Positions 17,539 through 24,268 of a DNA stretch of 64,000 nucleotides are shown piece by piece. Within the stretch, counting starts at the first letter, position 1, and every line of letters starts with the position of its first letter. Made by a program: the position numbers and the translations under genes. The notes beneath the pieces are model-generated. The model saw nothing but the letters and a program-made list of their open reading frames with translations. It did no database searches and had not been told where the DNA came from. This DNA is from Paenibacillus silagei (GTDB lineage Bacteria; Bacillota; Bacilli; Paenibacillales; Paenibacillaceae): positions 62,001-126,000 of the forward strand of contig NZ_JAGGLV010000009.1 in the NCBI RefSeq assembly GCF_017874735.1, in the 5' to 3' direction.

Positions 17539-18197
17539 GTCCAGCCCTCCTGCTCCTTGCGTTCCAGCGTAATCACGGTATCCAGATAGGAACTCGTCTC
17601 TTCCAGGCCATGTGTAACCATGATGACGGTCCGGCCATGCCGGCTGACATAATGCCGCATCAGCTCATAGAACCCGGTGCGGCTGGCAGCATCCATCCCC
17701 GTTACCGGCTCATCCAGCACCAGCACCTGCGGCTGCTGGGCCAGTGCGCGGGCTATGCAGATCCGCTGCTTCTGCCCGCCGGACAGCTCGCCGATTCTCC
17801 GGTTACGGTACTCCCACATCTCCACCTGCCGCAGGCTGCTCTCGACAAGCGCTTCCTGTTCCTTAGTGAAGCGGCGGAACAACCCCAGCCCTGAATAACA
17901 GCCGGAACGGACCAGCTCAATCACCTTGCTCGGAAATCCGGCATTGAAGGAGGCTACCTGCTGCGGCACATACCCGATCGTAAGCTTGCCTCCTCCGGTA
18001 ATTTCCCGGTTCAGAGTAACCGTTCCGCTCCAGGGCTTCAGCAGGCCCAACATCAGCTTCAGCAGCGTGGTCTTCGCTGCCCCGTTTGGTCCGGTAATTC
18101 CAATGAACTGTCCGGCCTCCAGATCCAGTGACAAGCGGTCAATGACCGGCTCATCCCCGTAACCGAACACCACATCCCTGATGGATGACAAAATCAT
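17490..18197 (-). CDS. znuC: Zinc ABC transporter ATP-binding protein
   Basis: ATPase of 235 residues, first gene of the operon. Walker A reads GPNGAAKTT, with alanine in place of the second glycine, a variant seen in ZnuC/AdcC-type ATPases. Signature LSGGQKQR, Walker B VLVLDEPVTGMD and the switch histidine (MVTHGLE) are intact. The Zur operators at 18372-18426 are about 175-230 bases upstream. It energises ZnuB/ZnuA zinc uptake. Confidence 0.94.
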   Translation of the reverse strand: MILSSIRDVVFGYGDEPVIDRLSLDLEAGQFIGITGPNGAAKTTLLKLMLGLLKPWSGTVTLNREITGGGKLTIGYVPQQVASFNAGFPSKVIELVRSGCYSGLGLFRRFTKEQEALVESSLRQVEMWEYRNRRIGELSGGQKQRICIARALAQQPQVLVLDEPVTGMDAASRTGFYELMRHYVSRHGRTVIMVTHGLEETSSYLDTVITLERKEQEGWTCLVTNSCNAHFGQEA

Positions 18198-18371
18198 CGC
18201 TCCTCCCCCTTTCTATTCGGCCCGCTGTGGCGTGCCGTAATGATTCCGTGCCTGATTCCGTGCGTGATCCTATGGCTACTGCCGTAGTTACTGCTCCGTC
18301 TGCTGTTGGGCACTTATTAATTTGGACCAAGCATGTTCCACGGATTAAACAACCTAAGTATTGATTATTAT

Positions 18372-18386
18372 TCGTAATATTTACGA
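18372..18386. promoter_or_regulatory. Zur box upstream of znuC (imperfect)
   Basis: TCGTAATATTTACGA matches the Bacillus Zur 7-1-7 operator TCGTAATNATTACGA with one mismatch. It lies about 26 bases before a second, perfect box, in front of the zinc-uptake operon. Confidence 0.82.
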
Positions 18387-18411
18387 TTATGTTTCAACTT
18401 CATTGATATTA

Positions 18412-18426
18412 TCGTAATCATTACGA
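18412..18426. promoter_or_regulatory. Zur box upstream of znuC (perfect)
   Basis: TCGTAATCATTACGA is an exact 7-1-7 inverted repeat matching the Zur consensus, with the expected A/T flanks. The tandem arrangement with the box at 18372 (40 bases centre to centre) suggests cooperative or graded repression of znuCBA-rpsN. Confidence 0.88.
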
Positions 18427-18590
18427 TTTGTAAACCCAAAACAACAAATTAATCGTAATCGCACTGATTAACTTTATTCGGGCCAAGCCAGCGTGCGACA
18501 AAACATCGAAATTCAAGCCATTGGGATCGCACCGACTCGGTCTATGTCCACCCGTGCTAGCATCAATGCCCCACTTACCCCCGCAATACA

Positions 18591-18771
18591 AATTGTGTTC
18601 GGTTTTCCGCATACATTCGGCCCACTAGCCCTCGTACAGCACAATGTGTTCGGTTTTCCGCATACATTCGGCCCACTAGCCCTCGCACTAGCACAATGTG
18701 TTCGGTTTTCCGCATACATTCGGCCCACCAGCCCTCGCAATACACAATGTGTTCGGTTTTCCGCATACATT
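18591..18771. repeat. Tandem array of four ~52 bp stem-loop units
   Basis: Units begin near 18591, 18643, 18695 and 18746. Each has a ~26 bp core ending in gttttccgcatacattcg, in which AATGT/ACATT and CGG/CCG arms can pair around TTTT, then a ~25 bp linker (cccactagccctcg and a variable A/C-rich end). The last unit lacks the linker. The linkers are conserved, so it is not a CRISPR. It shares its core with the array at 54928-55260. Confidence 0.9.
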
Positions 18772-18818
18772 CGCACTTGTCTCACGTGCCTTCGTAGCGC
18801 CTAATCCCTATACAGCAC

Positions 18819-18851
18819 AAAGCCGGAATCCGCAGAAAGGATTCCGGCTTT
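18819..18851 (-). terminator. Terminator after the ZagA-type gene
   Basis: A perfect 13-base stem, AAAGCCGGAATCC with GGATTCCGGCTTT, closes a seven-base loop 24 bases after the stop. It is symmetric and may also stop plus-strand transcripts coming from the repeat array. Confidence 0.8.
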
Positions 18852-18875
18852 CCAGACTATCATTTACAGAAGAAG

Positions 18876-20084
18876 TTATTCCTGCCCCGCCGCAAGCAAC
18901 TCCTCTACATGCCAAGGAAGCGGGTTGTTGAATGCCGTCCAGTCCTGGTTCATCTCCTCTGCGGTCAGCAGGCAGCGGTCCAGGCGGGCTTCGATATCCT
19001 CACGGTTCATCTGGACTCCGATGAAGACGATCTCATTCAGCCGGTCTCCCCACTGCTCGTCCCACTTCGCCAGCACATCCGGTTCCGCAGCCAGCACCTC
19101 CTGCTGCTGCTCCTCCGGCAGGGTAGCCAGCCAATAACCGGCGGGACCGAACTGGATCGACGGCCCTGCCTGGCTGATGGTGGCTGCCAGATCACCACTG
19201 GCGGCCAGCCAGACTAATCCCTTCGCCCGGACGACCTCGGATGGCCAGTTACTGAAGAAGAAGCTCAGCCGCTGCGGATGGAACGGCGTTCTCCGGCGGT
19301 AAACGAAGGAGGTGATGCCGTATTCCTCAGTCTCCGGTGTGTGCTCCTCCTTGGCAAGCTCAGCGATCCAGCCGGACGACTGACTGGTCTGTTCGAAATC
19401 GAATAATCCGGTATTCAGAATCTCGGATAGCTCCACTTGTGCGTTCACCGTACGGATGATCTTCGCGCGCGGCTGAAGTCTGCGCAGAACCGCCTCCAGC
19501 TTGTTCAGCTCTGCCTCCTCCACCAGATCGCACTTGTTGAGCAGCAGCACATCACAGGTCTCGATCTGATCGATCAGCAGATCGACGATATCCCGGAAGT
19601 CGCCTTCGCCCGCCGTCATATTGCGGTCCAGCAGACTGTCGCCCGAGGCGAAATCCTGCCAGAAGCGGTTGGCATCGACCACCGTAACCATCGTGTCCAG
19701 CCGGGCCAGCTCCGTTAGATCGATATCCAGCTCCGGGTTCGGGTAAGTGAAGGTCTGGGCCACCGGGACCGGCTCGCTGATCCCGGAGGATTCGATCAGA
19801 ATGTAATCGAAGCGCCCCTCCGAGGCGAGATGATTCACTTCGCGCAGCAGGTCATCGCGGAGGGTGCAGCAGATGCAGCCATTGGACATCTCGACCAGCT
19901 TCTCCTCGGTGCGGGAGAGGCTGCTGCCGGATTTCACCAGATTCGCATCCACATTCACTTCACTCATATCATTGACGATAACAGCTACCTTCAGGCCCTC
20001 ACGGTTATGCAAAATATGATTGAGCAGTGTAGTCTTGCCGGAGCCAAGATATCCGCTTAGCACTGTTACAGGAATTTTATCCAT
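18876..20084 (-). CDS. zagA: COG0523 GTPase, YciC/ZagA-type zinc metallochaperone
   Basis: CobW/G3E-family GTPase of 402 residues. Walker A is [11 protein letters not shown] at about residues 10-20, the conserved metal motif CICC sits in [21 protein letters not shown] is Walker B-like, and the guanine-specificity NKCD is in [13 protein letters not shown]-terminal CobW_C domain follows. Length and motifs match B. subtilis YciC (ZagA), a Zur-regulated GTP-dependent zinc chaperone. It follows the L33 paralogue in the same direction across a 320-base gap that contains no clear promoter, so it may use the Zur-controlled rpmG promoter. Start ATG follows AAGGAG by six bases. Confidence 0.88.
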   Translation of the reverse strand: MDKIPVTVLSGYLGSGKTTLLNHILHNREGLKVAVIVNDMSEVNVDANLVKSGSSLSRTEEKLVEMSNGCICCTLRDDLLREVNHLASEGRFDYILIESSGISEPVPVAQTFTYPNPELDIDLTELARLDTMVTVVDANRFWQDFASGDSLLDRNMTAGEGDFRDIVDLLIDQIETCDVLLLNKCDLVEEAELNKLEAVLRRLQPRAKIIRTVNAQVELSEILNTGLFDFEQTSQSSGWIAELAKEEHTPETEEYGITSFVYRRRTPFHPQRLSFFFSNWPSEVVRAKGLVWLAASGDLAATISQAGPSIQFGPAGYWLATLPEEQQQEVLAAEPDVLAKWDEQWGDRLNEIVFIGVQMNREDIEARLDRCLLTAEEMNQDWTAFNNPLPWHVEELLAAGQE

Positions 20085-20404
20085 TGTATTCTCCTTGTAG
20101 ATTATATTTTCAAAAAGGCATTCTGTTCATAGCGAACCACCAGAGATAAGTGTATTCTGTGCAACTAAAAACAGTGAAACGGAAGGCTTTCCTCTTCTAA
20201 CTGTATTTTGTACAACTAGATTAGCCCTAATGGGCGAAAATCCAGGTATAGAGGCATTTTAAATGCACGAACTACAGTTAAACAGAGATTCGGCGGCACA
20301 TCCGGCGATTTAGTTGTACAGACTGCAATCAAGCCTCCCCCTTGCACTCTAATCGGGGCAATGCAAACCCTCAGCCAGCGATGAGTTAAAGTGATTTCCG
20401 CAGC
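20085..20404. other. Gap between the L33 paralogue and the ZagA-type gene
   Basis: No gene or Zur box is visible. Most of it is taken by the inverted-repeat element at 20151-20327. The rest is the ZagA leader with its ribosome site and about 75 bases after rpmG with no clear terminator. Confidence 0.6.
20151..20327. repeat. Small inverted-repeat (MITE-like) element
   Basis: The termini TGTATTTTGTACAACTAGAT (20202-20221) and, in reverse complement at 20308-20327, TGCAGTCTGTACAACTAAAT match at 16 of 20 positions and enclose about 86 bases without a gene. A third copy of the end (TGTATTCTGTGCAACTAAAA) lies at 20151-20170. It looks like a non-autonomous palindromic element, possibly two nested copies. 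No target-site duplication was confirmed. Confidence 0.65.
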
Positions 20405-20554
20405 TTAGCGGGTCTCCCGGTGCAGTGTGACACGCTTCAGGCGCGGGCAATATTTTCTCATCTCCAGGCGTTCCGGTGTCGTTCTTTTATTCTTCGTGGT
20501 GGTATAGTTGCGGTCGCCCGTCTCCGTACAGGCCAAAGTAACGATTACTCTCAT
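20405..20554 (-). CDS. rpmG: Ribosomal protein L33, zinc-independent paralogue
   Basis: 49-residue L33 opening [17 protein letters not shown] and ending [10 protein letters not shown]. The zinc-binding form has CxxC near residue 9; here the second cysteine is threonine (CTET), as in zinc-free C-minus L33. A perfect Zur box lies 26 bases upstream. Under zinc limitation it would replace the zinc form on the large subunit, releasing zinc. It is probably transcribed with the ZagA-type GTPase downstream. Confidence 0.93.
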   Translation of the reverse strand: MRVIVTLACTETGDRNYTTTKNKRTTPERLEMRKYCPRLKRVTLHRETR

Positions 20555-20579
20555 TTCAATCAAGCTCCCTTCTGTTTAA

Positions 20580-20594
20580 TCGTAATTATTACGA
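20580..20594. promoter_or_regulatory. Zur box between rpmG and the divergent COG0523 operon
   Basis: TCGTAATTATTACGA is a perfect 7-1-7 Zur operator, 26 bases before the rpmG start on the minus strand and about 176 bases before the plus-strand GTPase gene. It surely addresses rpmG; control of the divergent operon is possible but not shown. Confidence 0.88.
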
Positions 20595-20769
20595 TTTACA
20601 CATTCTACACGCTCCCGCCCTCCGCTGTCAACAGCTGTCCAGGAACATTTGGGCTCTCTTAGATTAGTGTTCTTTCCTGAATAAGCTTGACGTATAGATG
20701 GAATTACAAGCGGAAGCGGCTTGGCCGCCTTCTTATGGGGACGGTACTATTGGAGCGGGAGAGTGAGCC

Positions 20770-21810
20770 ATGAAGATACCTGTGATTATATTAAGCGGAT
20801 TTCTGGGGAGCGGAAAGACAACCCTGCTGCTGAGTCTGCTGAAGGAGAGCAAGCGGAGAGGGCTGAACCCGGGGGTCATCATGAATGAGCTGGGCGCAAA
20901 AGATGTGGACGGCTATATCCTGCAGGAGAGTACCGGCACAAGTGTGGAAAAGCTGCTGGACGGCTGCATCTGCTGCAGCCGCAAGGAGGAGCTGCCGCGC
21001 AGCCTGACCGCCCTGCTGGTACGCCGCCCGGATATCATCTACATCGAGCTTACAGGGGTAGCTGACCCGGACGAGATCGCGAAGTCGCTGCTGGCGCCGG
21101 CGCTGGCAGACCGGCTGCAGCTGCACCACGCCATTACGCTGCTGGATGCCGAGAATGCACTGGAGTACAGCAGCCGCTTCTCGTCCGACAAGCAGCTCGT
21201 CCGCACCCTGCGCAAGCAGATCACCACCGCTGATCTCATCATCGTCAACAAAAGCGATCTGGTAGAACCGGAGACCCTGTGGAAGATTGAGAAGATGGTC
21301 TACAAGCAAAATTCGGAATCCGAGATTGTCTTCACCCACTACAGCCAGATTAATCTCGCCCCGCTGCTGACAGGCATCGCCGCCCGCGGATTTAAGGGCT
21401 CTGCTCCCCGGCGCGGCCCCGGCAATATCAGCGGCACCGTCCTCCAGCGGATGAGCACGGGAAGTAGCAGCAGCGGCGGCAGCGCAACGGCAGTACATGA
21501 GCCTGAATCCGGGGCGGACGGCTCTTTTTCCCAAGTAGCGGCAGTGACGTTAACCGTTCCCCCGGCATGGGCCGGCAGCCTCCGGCAGGAGGAGCTGGAG
21601 CAATTTTTGCGGCAATGGGGCTACAGTCTGCTCCGGGCCAAGGGCCATGTGCGGCTTGCAGGCCGGGATTCCGTGCAGCTGGTGCAGCTCGCGGGTAACC
21701 GCATCTCCTGGGAGGCTTCAAGCTACCCGGGCCAGCCTTATATCGTCTGCATTGGCCTGAATCTGGACGAGAAAGCGATCAGCCACAGCTGGGCGGCGTT
21801 ATTCAGCTAA
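20770..21810 (+). CDS. COG0523-family GTPase (second paralogue)
   Basis: CobW/G3E GTPase of 346 residues. Walker A is [15 protein letters not shown], the metal motif CICC is in DGCICCSRKEEL, the Walker B-like region is IIYIELTGVADPDE, and the specificity motif is VNKSDLVEP. A Ser/Gly-rich linker (GSSSSGGSATAV) precedes a CobW_C domain. It differs clearly from the ZagA-type protein at 18876 and heads a three-gene plus-strand operon with a COG0701 permease and a TIGR03943 protein. That combination suggests metal delivery to or export through the permease. ATG at 20770 is six bases after GGGAGAG. Confidence 0.88.
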   Translation: MKIPVIILSGFLGSGKTTLLLSLLKESKRRGLNPGVIMNELGAKDVDGYILQESTGTSVEKLLDGCICCSRKEELPRSLTALLVRRPDIIYIELTGVADPDEIAKSLLAPALADRLQLHHAITLLDAENALEYSSRFSSDKQLVRTLRKQITTADLIIVNKSDLVEPETLWKIEKMVYKQNSESEIVFTHYSQINLAPLLTGIAARGFKGSAPRRGPGNISGTVLQRMSTGSSSSGGSATAVHEPESGADGSFSQVAAVTLTVPPAWAGSLRQEELEQFLRQWGYSLLRAKGHVRLAGRDSVQLVQLAGNRISWEASSYPGQPYIVCIGLNLDEKAISHSWAALFS

Positions 21811-21841
21811 GAACCCTGTGCGGGAAGGAGCCGATGAACCC

Positions 21842-22831
21842 TTGACCACCTTTACTCCGTTTAAAATATTGCCGCTGCTTTTTTCCGCCGCTTTTCTGCT
21901 CACAGCGGGCAGCCTGTGGCTGCCCGGGCATCTGAGCCTGCTGGACAACGGCTATGTCGACACGTTCAAAACCGCTTTCCTCGGCATTCTGCTGGAGGCC
22001 TTGCCGTTTGTCCTGCTGGGCGCGCTGCTCTCCTCTCTGCTCCGCGTCTTCGTGCCGGACGAGCTGATCTCACGCTGGATTCCGCGCCGCGCAGTTCCGG
22101 CTATTCTCTTCGGCTGCCTGCTCGGAATCCTCTTCCCCGTCTGTGAATGCGGGATGATTCCGCTGGTCCGCCGCCTCATGCACAAGGGTATGCCGCTCTA
22201 CGTGGCCATCGTCTTCATTCTGTCCGGCCCGATCCTCAATCCAGTCGTCTACGGGGCGACCCTGACGGCCTTCCGCTCCCATCCGGAGCTGGCCTACACC
22301 CGGATGGGACTGGCTTTTGCCGTAGCGGCATGCATTGGTCTGATTATCTATGGCACCGTCCGCAGATCGCCGCTGCGCCTGTCCATCCGCCGGGAGGGAA
22401 GCGAAGAGCCACATGGTACACTACGCGGGGGCCGGGCGGCGGCGGTCCTGGTGCATACGTCGGATGAATTTTTTGAGATGGGCAAATTCCTGATCATCGG
22501 CTGTCTGCTGACTGCGGGCATCCAGACCTTCATGAATCAGAGCAGCCTGTCCGCCATTGGAGACCGTCCGCTCGGCTCCTACGTGTTCATGATGGGACTG
22601 GCCTTCGCACTCTCGCTCTGCTCCACCTCTGACGCCTTCGTTGCGTCCACCTTCCTGCATACCTTCCCGTCCGGGGCACTGCTCGCCTTCATGGTGCTGG
22701 GACCGATGCTCGATTTCAAGAACGCCCTGATGCTGCTCTCGCTGTTCAAAACCAGATTTGCCCTGTACCTGTTCTTCCTCATTGCCGCGGCCGTCTTCAC
22801 CGGCTCCGTGCTGGCTTCATTCTGGCTGTAG
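21842..22831 (+). CDS. COG0701/UPF0718 permease (YcgR-like)
   Basis: Polytopic membrane protein of about 329 residues with about eight helices. The family features are present: GILLEALPFVLLGALLSSLL, the cysteine-containing GILFPVCECGMIPLVRRL, and a second half with FALSLCSTSDAFVASTF. B. subtilis YcgR belongs to this family; transport substrates are not firmly known. The TTG at 21842 follows GGAAGGAG by 11 bases; a GTG at 21818 is in frame but has no ribosome site. It lies between a COG0523 GTPase and a TIGR03943 protein. Confidence 0.88.
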   Translation: MTTFTPFKILPLLFSAAFLLTAGSLWLPGHLSLLDNGYVDTFKTAFLGILLEALPFVLLGALLSSLLRVFVPDELISRWIPRRAVPAILFGCLLGILFPVCECGMIPLVRRLMHKGMPLYVAIVFILSGPILNPVVYGATLTAFRSHPELAYTRMGLAFAVAACIGLIIYGTVRRSPLRLSIRREGSEEPHGTLRGGRAAAVLVHTSDEFFEMGKFLIIGCLLTAGIQTFMNQSSLSAIGDRPLGSYVFMMGLAFALSLCSTSDAFVASTFLHTFPSGALLAFMVLGPMLDFKNALMLLSLFKTRFALYLFFLIAAAVFTGSVLASFWL

Positions 22832-22868
22832 CTGCCCTGAAATTCCGAATATCTGAAGGAGGATCTGC

Positions 22869-23726
22869 ATGAATAGCTCCGGAAGCATCCGGTTTCACTA
22901 TGTACTCAGGGCGGTTATTCTGCTCGCCTTCGCCCTCTATATCGGACATCTGGTCCAGCAGGACGCCCTCCATTATTATGTTGCTCCTAAGCTGGCCCGC
23001 TGGATCCGGTTATGCCCGGTTCCGCTCTCCCTGATGGCGCTCAGCCTCGGGCTCCAAGCTGTGCTTGGCCGAAGCTCCGCCCTCTGTGACTGCGAGCACC
23101 GCCTGCCCCGCTCACTCCTGGGCAGCTCTGCGCTGTACAGCCTGTTCCTGCTCCCGTTGTTGCTAGGCTTCCTGCTGCCCGACCGGGCACTCGGCAGTGC
23201 CGCAGCGGCCAAGAAGGGCCTTGCCCTGTCTTACACTGCCGTTGAGTCCGGCACCGGTGCTAGCTTCACAGCGGCCAACCCCTATGAGGCTGAATTTGCA
23301 GAGCTGGCAGGACAGCTCTACAGGCAGCCCGTCATCCCTGTATTCCCTGAGATTTTCTCGGAAACGCTGGGTGCCCTTAATCTGTACAAATCACAGTTCG
23401 AGGGTAAGGAAATCTCTGTATCCGGCTTCCTGTACCGTGAGCCGCAGGGGGCCGGTCGATCCGGCTACGCAGTCAGCCGCTTCCTGGTCCAATGCTGTAC
23501 GGCAGATGCCACCCCCTTCGGCATTCTTCTTGCGCCGGGTGCACAAATAAGCCTGCCCGCCGATACCTGGATTGAGGTTCGGGGCAAGCTTCATGTGACG
23601 CTCCATGAGGGAGTGGAGACTCTGCAGATCGCTCCGCAGAGTATAACCGCAGTGGCAGCACCGTCCACACCTTATGTGTACACGAACGCCGATGCCGCAG
23701 CAGCATGGAAAGAGCTGCAGCCTTGA
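22869..23726 (+). CDS. TIGR03943 family protein (YcgQ-like)
   Basis: 285-residue membrane protein. Two or three N-terminal helices (about 12-32, 48-66, 85-105) are followed by an extracytoplasmic C-terminal domain with SGFLYREPQG, LVQCCTADATPFGILL and WIEVRGKL. This layout is characteristic of the YcgQ/TIGR03943 family, which co-occurs with COG0701 permeases as a probable two-component transporter. ATG at 22869 has AAGGAGG six bases upstream. The stop codon abuts the stop of the convergent gene at 23727. Confidence 0.88.
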   Translation: MNSSGSIRFHYVLRAVILLAFALYIGHLVQQDALHYYVAPKLARWIRLCPVPLSLMALSLGLQAVLGRSSALCDCEHRLPRSLLGSSALYSLFLLPLLLGFLLPDRALGSAAAAKKGLALSYTAVESGTGASFTAANPYEAEFAELAGQLYRQPVIPVFPEIFSETLGALNLYKSQFEGKEISVSGFLYREPQGAGRSGYAVSRFLVQCCTADATPFGILLAPGAQISLPADTWIEVRGKLHVTLHEGVETLQIAPQSITAVAAPSTPYVYTNADAAAAWKELQP

Positions 23727-24131
23727 CTAGATGACCGCGTCCAGCGCATCGTCATCCTCCAGCGAAGACTCCGGGTTCGAGATCTCCACCAGGAGACGGG
23801 CCGGAATGCAGATAATCTGCTGCTTCGGCCGGGAGATGAATCCCATGTCCAGCGCAATGGTCAGCGGAGCATCCGAATAGGTCATCTGAATACCATAATC
23901 GTATACCTTCAGCGTGTTATGACCATATCGGGTGCGGATATCAATAATCTGCTCTTCCTTGGTCAGCTGTACAGTCTTGTAGGCTTTGCCGTTCACGGTG
24001 ATTACGGCCTCCAGCTCCCCTTGCTTATACGGATGATTGTGGTTAGAGAACCACTTGTAGCCGTAGATGGAACCGGCGGCCAGCAATACAATGAGAATCA
24101 GCAGGAAATCTCCGCGCTTCATCGTTTTCAC
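23727..24131 (-). CDS. NusG domain II-like secreted/membrane protein under a Zur box
   Basis: About 134 residues. One N-terminal membrane helix (DFLLILIVLLAAGSIYGY) precedes an extracytoplasmic beta-rich domain similar to NusG_II (AVITVNGKAYKTVQLTKEEQIIDI...GFISRPKQQIICIPARLLVEI). The preferred start is GTG 24131 with AAAGGG eight bases upstream; an ATG at 24155 would leave only seven bases before the Zur box. The role is unknown; other family members accompany quinone or isoprenoid membrane systems. The Zur box at 24163 places it in the zinc response. Confidence 0.78.
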   Translation of the reverse strand: MKTMKRGDFLLILIVLLAAGSIYGYKWFSNHNHPYKQGELEAVITVNGKAYKTVQLTKEEQIIDIRTRYGHNTLKVYDYGIQMTYSDAPLTIALDMGFISRPKQQIICIPARLLVEISNPESSLEDDDALDAVI

Positions 24132-24162
24132 TCTATTGACCCTTTCGCTTGCCATTATTTAT

Positions 24163-24177
24163 TCGTAATATTTACGA
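24163..24177. promoter_or_regulatory. Zur box upstream of the NusG-II gene
   Basis: TCGTAATATTTACGA is identical to the box at 18372 and differs from the perfect palindrome at one position. It lies 32 bases upstream of the GTG start and is the only operator-like sequence between this gene and the hybrid kinase gene. Confidence 0.82.
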
Positions 24178-24268
24178 TTTATATAATAGTAATGCAGACA
24201 AAGGAAAGCTGTCAACGTGAATATCGCTTGCTAGGCCCGCCAGTCATCCAGCCTTATCCATTGCATAA

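Larger units (their letters stand above)
18198..18875. other. Regulatory and repeat-bearing gap between znuC and the ZagA-type gene
   Basis: No protein-coding gene is supported. In order it holds the znuC leader, two Zur boxes and a Zur half-site (TCGTAAT at 18453), a four-unit stem-loop array at 18591-18771, and the terminator of the ZagA-type gene at 18819-18851. Short frames across the array are an effect of a stop-poor repeat. Confidence 0.7.

Noticed and set aside
18453..18467. Third Zur box upstream of znuC
   Set aside because: Only the left half (TCGTAAT) matches; the right half (GCACTGA) agrees at just two positions, so it is at most a half-site.
18591..18771. CRISPR-like array
   Set aside because: The 25-base spacers are almost the same in every unit, the core is not a typical CRISPR repeat, and no cas gene is in the window. 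It is a tandem repeat.
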